Of a stretch of 64,000 nucleotides of DNA, positions 44,851 to 53,800 are shown piece by piece. Position 1 is the first letter of the stretch. Each line of letters opens with the position of its first letter. The position numbers were made by a program, and so were the translations under genes. Origin of the DNA: Piliocolobus tephrosceles. Taxonomy: Eukaryota > Chordata > Mammalia > Primates > Cercopithecidae. The stretch spans positions 25,361,189 to 25,425,188 of the forward strand of contig NC_045452.1 of the NCBI RefSeq assembly GCF_002776525.5. Direction: 5' to 3'. The notes beneath the pieces are model-generated. The model was not told the DNA's origin. It did no database searches and saw nothing but the letters and a program-made list of their open reading frames with translations.

Positions 44851-47800
44851 CTGGAAGACAGAGGAAAGGGGCCTCTGAGGCTTGTTTGGGGCCCTAGGTT
44901 AAGGAGGCAGGTTGCCAGGAAGGGGCTGGGGGACACGTCCACCTGGTCGCCAACCCCACTTCCGATGTCACCCTCCCATCTGTGCACTCTCTCTATGCCC
45001 TCTCAACCTCTGCCCAAACAGGAAGCAGCCCCCGAGGGCAGCCCCGTGTGCATCTGGGAGTGAAATGGGAGGAGATGGGAGGTGATTAAACCTTTGCCTC
45101 CCTGAGGGGCTGAAGGCTGTTCAACATGTTTAGACAACGTTGATGGTCAGAGAGGTTGGGGCTCAAGGGAGACCCGGCCATGCAGCTCTAACTTGGGGCG
45201 GGGCCTCAGGGTGCGCCCAGGCAGCAAAGGGCAGGGTCAGTGGGTGCTGAGTGCAGAGAGTTGCTGTGATGAGACCGTAACATAGCCTGGAGCAGAGCCT
45301 GCTGGTGGTAAACCCAATACTGACTGCTTCTTCCTCTTCAGCTACAGAGCCTGACTTTCTCCCAGGCTCCTGTGTGTCCAGCTAACCAGGACATGTCTCA
45401 GCCTCTCTTGCATCTAGGTATGTTCTGGCCGGAGAAGCTAAGTAAGAACGTTATGTAGAACACCCAGGAAGCCTCCTTTAAAGGAGAGGGGCATGTCCTT
45501 TTTCTCTCCTGTTTTTCTGCAGGCTGCCTGGAAAGTGGCTGTGATGCCGGGGCTCCTGCAGCCACCTTGGACCATGAGGTGGCCTAGAGGAAGGAAGCCA
45601 GGAGTTGAGAACAGCAGAGCAAAAATGTGGTCCCTGATGACTGTCCAGTCACCACACCAGTTCTGACTTTCCTACCTCTGGACTTCTTTTATGTGGGAGT
45701 GAAATAAACTTTCACCTTAAGCTGCTATCTTTTGCCCCGTTATGTGAAGCTGAAACAAATCCTGACAGACCCTCATAATACATAAAGATGAGGTCATACA
45801 TTTCCTATCCATCTTTGCATTATAACTTGTTTCCAGCAGGAGACTGGAAAATGGGCTAAATGGCCCAGAGGTCCCATGGGGCTGAGGTCAGCGGGCCTGG
45901 CTGTTGGGCCCCACTGGATGAAGGCAGAAAAGGAAGCTGAGTCTGGTGTCTGAGACAGCCCCTCAGTTACACCATCTGATCTGCGACTCTGTGGAGGGCA
46001 AGGTTTCTTTTGCCCCCTTCCCAGCACCACGCCCGAATTCCTGGGAAGTTGCCAGAAGGGAATAACAGAACCTGCCCTCCTTCCTTCCTTTCTTTGCATG
46101 GGGGATACAGAGAATCCCTGACTGAGATTTATGCTTAACCCGGAAGGAAAGAGCAACATGAATGTGGACTGGAAAACCCCTGCAGGGCGTTTGTTAGGCT
46201 AGGGGGGTGGGACATGGAGGGCACCCAGGGACATCGGGACAGATGCCCAATGGTGGAGCCCCACTGTGCCCTGCAGGGGTGGGGCTCACTTTGCAGGCCC
46301 CTTGGGAGGTCCAACATAGGTCAGAGATGCTCTTCAGAGCCTGCAGGAGAGCCCAGATGTGGAGTGAGGGCTCGGAGCAGCAGCAGCAGTGACGGTTCCT
46401 TAAGGAACCTGGGCTCAGGCACTGACCCTGAGGAGCTGGCCGTGGAGGTGTGGGGCATCCATGCAGGGCTCCAGAAACCTTTGGGAAGAAGAACCCGAGG
46501 TCTGAAGGTGAGAGGTAAGTGGACTCAGGCCTGGATAACTTGGGGGTCCCAGGGAAGTGAGATCTGAAACAGCCAGGTCACACCAGGCCTTCGACAGGGG
46601 GTGGAGGGTTCCCCATTAGAAGTTTCTGGCCACTGGCATTTGGCAGCTGCTCCCTGCAGAGGCACTGAGCGTAGAGCTGTGCTCACCGTCCTGAAATCTG
46701 CCACACTTAGCAGCCCCGTTCCAGCCTCATCATAGCTTTTGAATGTGCGACGCATCGGCCTCCAGCAGTGCACAATTTTGGGCTGAATACGCAGCAGAGC
46801 AGAGTAAAAAGATGATGTCTCAGCGCCAGCGTCTTTCTGAACACAAGACAAGAAGGGGTGAGGAGGGAGCTTTCGAATGGGAGGGTCGGGGTGGGCTCCT
46901 CCTCGCCTCTGCCTCACCCAGCCCTGCTCTGTCTTCACCTCCCCACCTGCTCCACTGGCTCCCAATCTAGGAGGGAGCCTGCCAGCAGAACTCGTAACAA
47001 AGATGTGCACCAGCCCCCTGACCATTACGCGTCCATGTGTGGGCTGTTTAAAAACATGTATTAAATCAGCCATCTCATTTACACCTCCCCACCGGCAACC
47101 GGGAAAGAAGGCAGGTCTCTATCCCCACGTTACAGACTGAGAAAGGGAGACTTGGGAAGTAAAGTGACTTGGGCTTTGATCCCAACACACTTCAGGCCAC
47201 ACCACCTCTCAGAGAGAGCAAGGAGATGGCTGCGCAGATACGGGCCAATTTGAAAATAGTTTGAGGAAAAAAAGAGATTTCAGTCTGGGTTTTCTAGTAG
47301 GTTATTATAATGAACAGTGTTAAAAAAATTCACAAGGTTGTAATTATATCAGTAATTAGAACACTACACTGTGATTACTTCATTTAGGTGCTATTAGATT
47401 GAAAACAAGATATTTGAACATGATTTAGCCCCCATGTGTTTGAATATCACAGACGTGAACGGTAGGCAACAATGCGCAATACATCTTGGGAAAGTTGAAT
47501 TTTAACACAACACTACGTAAGACGGATGAGCACGGGGTTAAGCTGCTTTCATTTTTTTACATCATTTGGCACCTGTGATGTGAGCTCGCCAGGTACCCAC
47601 AGTTTCATGGGCTGCCAATGTGCCCTGATCCACAGGCGGGGAAGAGAGGGTGTGGGACTCACATGACCTCCTACACCTAGTTTTCATCACAGTGATCACA
47701 GGGCAGGACCACCAGCCCGGCCAGAACCCCCACTTTTGACCCACCTTGTAGGGAGGGGCAGCGCTCAAGCTGCCTTCCCCCGAGGACATCTTTCGGCTGC

Positions 47801-50800
47801 CTAATGGGGTGCAGAAAGCTCCCAAATCACCAGAAAATGAAGTCGGCTTTTCAACTTCTCTGCAGGGAGACATTTGACCTGACCTCCACACTTACATGGT
47901 GGCCGTCTTGGCAGCTGCCAGAAGGGACGAGGGCTGTGACCAGGACCACGTCAGGGCCTACTCTCTCCTGCAAAGCGTTCAATCTCAATCCACACTTCTC
48001 AATCCACGCCAGCCTGGTGCAGGGATTTGAGGAGGGGGGCGGGGTGGGAGAACTCTTCTGAACCACAGAGTGGTGTCTTGGGAGGGTCGGGGGAGAGTGC
48101 TGCAGTCTCTGTGGGCTGACCCGCAGCACCTAAAACGACCCCACTCGGACCCCAGCCTTGCAGGGTTGCTGAGGACGGACAGTGCAGCTGAAAGCCGGGC
48201 GCTGGGTGGCCCCTTTCACTGGGGAGGGCTCAGAAGGGGGTGCTGGTGTGCTCTTCTGCAGAAGCCCATGCACCTCCTAGCAAGCCCTTAGAGCCCCACA
48301 CATCTCCAGAAGGAGAAACTGAGGCCCAGAGAGGTGGAGGAAGGCTGGAATTGATGGAGGCCTTAGAGGCCATGCGTCTCCATATTCTCCACATTCTTGA
48401 CTCCCGTGAGGATGGAATGGGGACAGTCTTTTCTCTGTGCACAGAAGAATTGGGCTGGCAGAACTGTCTTAAGTCATCTTCTTTTTTTTTTTTGTAAACT
48501 TGGTCTTACCTTTTGATACTAGCTCCTGTTTGTCTAAACTAGAAGCTAGGCTAAGACGGAACCTGATTTTGCACAAAATTGCAAGTCTAGCTGTGAAGAA
48601 ACTTTCTGCATGGCCTCTACTTAACTTTGGCTGGATTAACCCACTCTCCATTCCCTAGAGTCCCACCACTGTGGCCCAGGCAGGCGTGGCCCTTGGGTGG
48701 GGTGAGTGGGAGCAGGGCAGGTGGGGGCAGGGCCAGGGCTGTCAGCCCCACACTTCTGGTCCCTCCAGCTGGGTCATAAGGTGGTCGGAATCAGCTGTGT
48801 TTGTTCCTCAAATCAACAGCACCAGATGTACTTGTACTTGTTATTTAATTCAATGTAACTCAATTCAACGTTAACTCAGTACTAAAAACATGTTTTGGCT
48901 TCGTGTTTTGGAAGGGCTGGAGCTGATGCTGTGACAGCACTGGGTGTGGGTTTCAACTGTGAAATTGTAAGTGGCTGAGAATCAAAGGTAAAAATCTAGA
49001 ACTGTGAACCCTACAGCTGCCCTTTAAGTGGCTTTAGGTTTTCATTCCTCTTCAAAGAAAGAGAAAGAGAAAACTGTAGAGGATGCATGGTGGGTGTAGT
49101 TTCCACCAAAAATGATGACGAGAGACTCCATCCACCACACACACTCAGAGGAAAGGGTCTGGCCCCATCTCAAATGGCTGGCGGATGAAGACCCTTTTAG
49201 TTCCAATGTTGACCAGTGCTGTGACCCACCCCACTCCTCACTTTGTCTTTTGGGTTAACTGACCAGGCACTGCCTCCAGGGCGCTGTATGAGACCTTGGT
49301 CACACAGATGCCTCTGGGAAGAGCCACCATAACCAGGTGTCTGCCACCTGAACAATTGGAAAACCTGGGATCTAGGCTGCTGGTTCCCATCCTGGGCTCT
49401 CCAGACCCTTATAGGGTTCTAAAAGGAGAGGAAGAAAATCTTAAATTACTTCCAAGAAGGTACATTTCTGAGCTGTTTTCAGTATCCCCAAAGCCTGGTA
49501 GAGGCCTTGTCTACCACAGCCCTTGCCTCCCAGGTGCCAGCTCCCAGCACACAGGCTTTGGGCCTCGGGCCCCTTTCAACAGACCCTGGCTGTCTCATGC
49601 TGACCTAACAACTGCCTGGCCCTCTTTAAGTAACGGAGGAAATGGGGTGACTAAGTATTGCTCAGGTATCACATGCGTATAGAGATCATCTGAGTAGGGT
49701 CTATGGGGAGGTGACAGCAGGGGTGGGGACATTTCACAGATGAGTCCTGGCTGGAAGCAGGGCTGGGCTGGGCTGGGCTCTAGCCTCCTAGAGTCTCTTG
49801 AGTCCACCTTTTCTGTGAAGCTAGGGGATCCGCAAGGGCAACGAATTACCAAAAACGGGGCTGGGTGTGGTGGCTCACGCCTGTAATCTCAGCACTTTGG
49901 GAAGCTGAGGTGGGTAGACTGCTTGAGCCCAGGAGTTTGAGACCAGCCTGGGCAACATGGCAAAACTCTGTGATATGGCTTGACTCTGTGTCCCCACCCA
50001 AATCTCATCTCAAATTGTAATCACCAGTTGTCAAGGGAGGGACCTGGTGGGATTGGATCATGGGGGAGGTTCCCCCTTGCTGTTCTTGTGAGAGTGAGTG
50101 AGTTCTCATGAGAGCTGATGGTTTTAAAAGTATTTGGCAGTTCCCACTTCACTCTCTCTCTCACCTGACACCATGTAGGACATGGTTCCCTCCCCTTCAC
50201 CTTCTGCCATGGTTGTAAGTTTCCTGAGGCCTCCCCAGCCATGTGGACCTGTGAGTCAATTAAACCTCTTTCTTTTATAAATTACCCAGTCTCAGGTAGT
50301 ATCTTTACAGCAGTGTGAAAATGGACTAACACATCCCATCCCCACAAAAATACAAAAATTAGCTGATTGTGGTGGCTTGTGCCTGTGGTCCTAGTTAGTT
50401 GAGATGCTGAAGCAGGAGGACCACCTAAGCTGGGAGTTCGAGGCTGCAGTGAACCGTGAACCACTGTTCTGCAGCCTGGGCAATAGAGTAAGACCCTATC
50501 TCGAAAAAAATAAAAATAAAAAAATAAAAATGAAAGCGCCCCTTTCCTCCTGGCCCCACATTTCCCGCGGGTGGGCGACATACCATTTTGTGTGCATTCT
50601 GGATCTTCATCCTCTGCATCAGCGAGCTTTCCTTTGCTTTTAGCAGGAGGACACAGCTCTGAATGAAGTCGCAGTATGCAAATTTCCCGTTGTTCTTTAA
50701 GTCGTATTTTATAATGAGCTGCTGACACTCCTCTTTGTTTATGTCCAGGTTGAATTTCTCCACAAGAGCTACAGACAAAAATGGCAGTTTAACTGGTGGC

Positions 50801-53800
50801 GATTCATTCATTCATTCATTCATTCATTCATTCATTCTTCACTCATTCATTCAACACTTGCTGAGGCACCTTCTCTGCTTCAGGTCCTAGCTTGGTCCTC
50901 ACATCAAAGAACTCCCGGTTGGTGGCTGGACATACGTGGAGACAGACATGCGACAAACTAAGTGCTGCAGGGAGGGGGCCCCTGAGTCCCACTGGCCCAC
51001 ACTGTCCTGTGTTTGCATGGTCATAGCTTATGGATAGAGACTACGGGAGCTACGACCAAAGCGCAGAGAAGGAGGTGAGGGGCCGTTCTCCGCCAACTCA
51101 GGGCAGAGCCAGGTGTGCGAGGAGCAGGGGAAGGTTCCCTGAGCTCTCAGTGAGCATGGCCAGGGCTGGACTGTGGGGAGGGAATTCCGACTCGGCCCTA
51201 TGACCAAGTCTTTCCTAACGGCACCGGAGACAGGCTCTCTAGTGTCTGTTATGCCAGGCAAATTCCCACTTTAAGTTTCCAATCCAATGATGATCTAAAA
51301 ATACATAAAACTTATTCTGGATACAGGGGCCACCTTTAGGAGATAACAGCTGTGCAGCCTCAGGGGCTGAGTCCGGCTTTCTGACCAGGTGCCTGTGGAT
51401 GCTCCATGGGGAGTGTTGCGGGTTGCCGAGAGGCTGGCCCACCGGAACCTCTGAACAGCAAGGCTCACACCCCATGCTTGGCACTCATCCTTGTGCCGCA
51501 TTCTCCTGCCAGTTGTAAAGACAACACTTCTCTGGGAGTGACAACTCATAATTGAAGGAGGCTTATGTAAGATAAGATTTGCGTTTAAGTTTCATAGACT
51601 AGACTTTGCTTTGACATCCTGAAAGAACAGAGTGTCAGGGAATGGAATGCCATGTGAGTTGTTGAGGCAAATGAGGAAGGCCCGCAGAAGCCGACTGCAG
51701 GCAAATGACACCTGCATGCCAAGCCAGGCCAAGAGAGGCTGCTGCACATTCTAGAAGCAGAGGTTTCTTTACCCTTGCACAGAGGGAAGTGGCAGCAGGT
51801 CATGGTGCCCTCCGGAACACAGCGGGGGCCCACCGAACCCCAAAGAACTGGCCCATACACGCCTCTGATGTTCCGACTCACAGAAGGCCATCAGCAGTGA
51901 GGAGAACATACAGAATGACCTCTGGAAAGCAGTCGCTTTTTTTGACAGTATTGAATTTTGGATGTGTGACTAACGTCTGACAAGCCTATCATAATAACTG
52001 AGTGGAGGCCTAAATGAGTTCACGGTTAAAAAGAAAAAAACCAGCAATAGCAATAAGGACAGTGACACAGTGAAGGCTTATCACTCTCAAAATCAAAGAA
52101 TTAACTAAAAAAAGGGGGGAACTCCAATGCATATGACAACCAACATGCATGTTTTGGCTTCAGCAAAACATGTTACATTAAATCAGTGGAACAACATTTG
52201 AATATTACTGATTTCAGATTTTTTATACTTAATTTCCAAGTGTTTTTTTAAATAGGCTCTAACTTAAAGAGTTTACACTTGGTTTCATTTGTGCATTTTA
52301 AAGCCATGATTATGATAAATGTAATTTATATTAATATTGGAAGCTCTCAAAGAAAACATTTTCCTGGCCGGGCGCGGTGGCTCAAGCCTGTAATCCCAGC
52401 ACTTTGGGAGGCCGAGACGGGCGGATCACGAGGTCAGGAGTTCCAGACCATCCTGGCTAACATGGTGAAACCCCGTCTCTACTAAAAAATACAAAAAAAA
52501 AAAAAGCTAGCTGGGCGAGGAGGCGGGCGCCTGTAGTCCCAGCTACTCGGGAGGCTGAGGCAGGAGAATGGCGTAAACCCAGGAGGCGGAGCTTGCAGTG
52601 CGCTGAGATCCGGCCACTGCACTCCAGCCTGGGCAACAGAGCGAGACTCCGTCTCAAAAAAAAAAAAAAAAAAAAAGAAAACATTTTCCTTTAAAAGGAG
52701 TCTGTATATTAGTCATGTATAGGGGGGAGCTAAAAAGCCAAGGAGTGACATGGTCAGATGTATTTTCCCATAATGTAAATGTTGCATAAACAAGATGTAA
52801 CTGGGCCAGGTGCATTGGGTCACACCTGATCCTAGCACTTTGGGAGGCTGAAGCGGGCAGATCACTTGAGGTCAGGAGTTTGAGACCAGCCTGGCCAACA
52901 TGGTGAACCCTGTCTCTACCGAAAAATACAAAGACAGTTAGGCATGGTGATGCACGCCTGTAATCCCAGCTACCTGGGAGGCTGAAGTGGGAGAATCACT
53001 TGAACCCAGAAGACGGAGGTTGCAGTGAGCTGAGATCATACCACTGTACTCCAGCCTGTGTGACAGTGAGACCCTGTTTCTAAAACAAACAAACAAATAA
53101 ACAAAAAAAACCCTCAAAACAACAAAAAAACAAAAAAACTAAGATGCAACATTTACTGGAAGTATAAATCCCACTGGTTTAATTTTCAAAGCTTATGAAA
53201 GGATACATGCTGCAAAACAAAACAACATCAAAGAGTGGATGTTGATGGGAATGGAGCCCCAAGAGTGTCCTCTTCATCCCGCCCTCCTCCACCTTTTCCA
53301 TTTCCTTCTGCAGTCAGAGTCTGTGAACATTCACACTCTGCCCAGGGTGGCAACCACTGTGATTTCCAAAGCTCAGAGTCTGTGCAGTGCTGACTTTACC
53401 ATGCAGATGGGCCCCCTGCTGGGAGGGCCAGGTGGTCGGAATCCTCCTCCCTGGGCACCTCTGTTTAGTAAACTGCACAGCTCACCCAGAAGTTCCCACC
53501 GGTTTCCTGTTCTGCTGCTCCCTGGCCTCCACCTGGGTGTGGGTTTGTGCCCAGTGGGAACAGCCCCTTGCCACCGGGGCTGACGACATATCACCAAGGG
53601 GATAGAATCAAAACGAACCCAGGAACTCGGAGGCGCTGATGTCCCCCTGTCTGGCCACGTCCTTCTCCTTGCATTCTTTCAGGAGCTGGCGCCAGCAGCC
53701 CTGGATTCTCTTCCGGAGTCTGCTCTCTATGGGATCACAGTTCTGCAAGGGCGGAGTGCCCGGGATCGCAGTGGTGCTCGCTGGAGTCTAGCAGGGAAGA

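Larger units (their letters stand above)
46837..50583 (-). other. EFCAB6: EFCAB6 intron of 3.7 kb
   Basis: It holds an antisense MIR (47055-47215), an AT-rich candidate conserved block (47230-47580), and an AluJ split by a THE1-like LTR (49859-50528). The stretch 47590-49850 shows no gene; it is mostly single-copy, with one short MIR piece near 48290. Confidence 0.85.
50769..53618 (-). other. EFCAB6: EFCAB6 intron of 2.85 kb
   Basis: It holds a TTCA microsatellite with an L2 piece, a young AluY and an AluS. The stretches 50980-52350 and 53145-53610 show no gene and no clear repeat. Confidence 0.85.
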
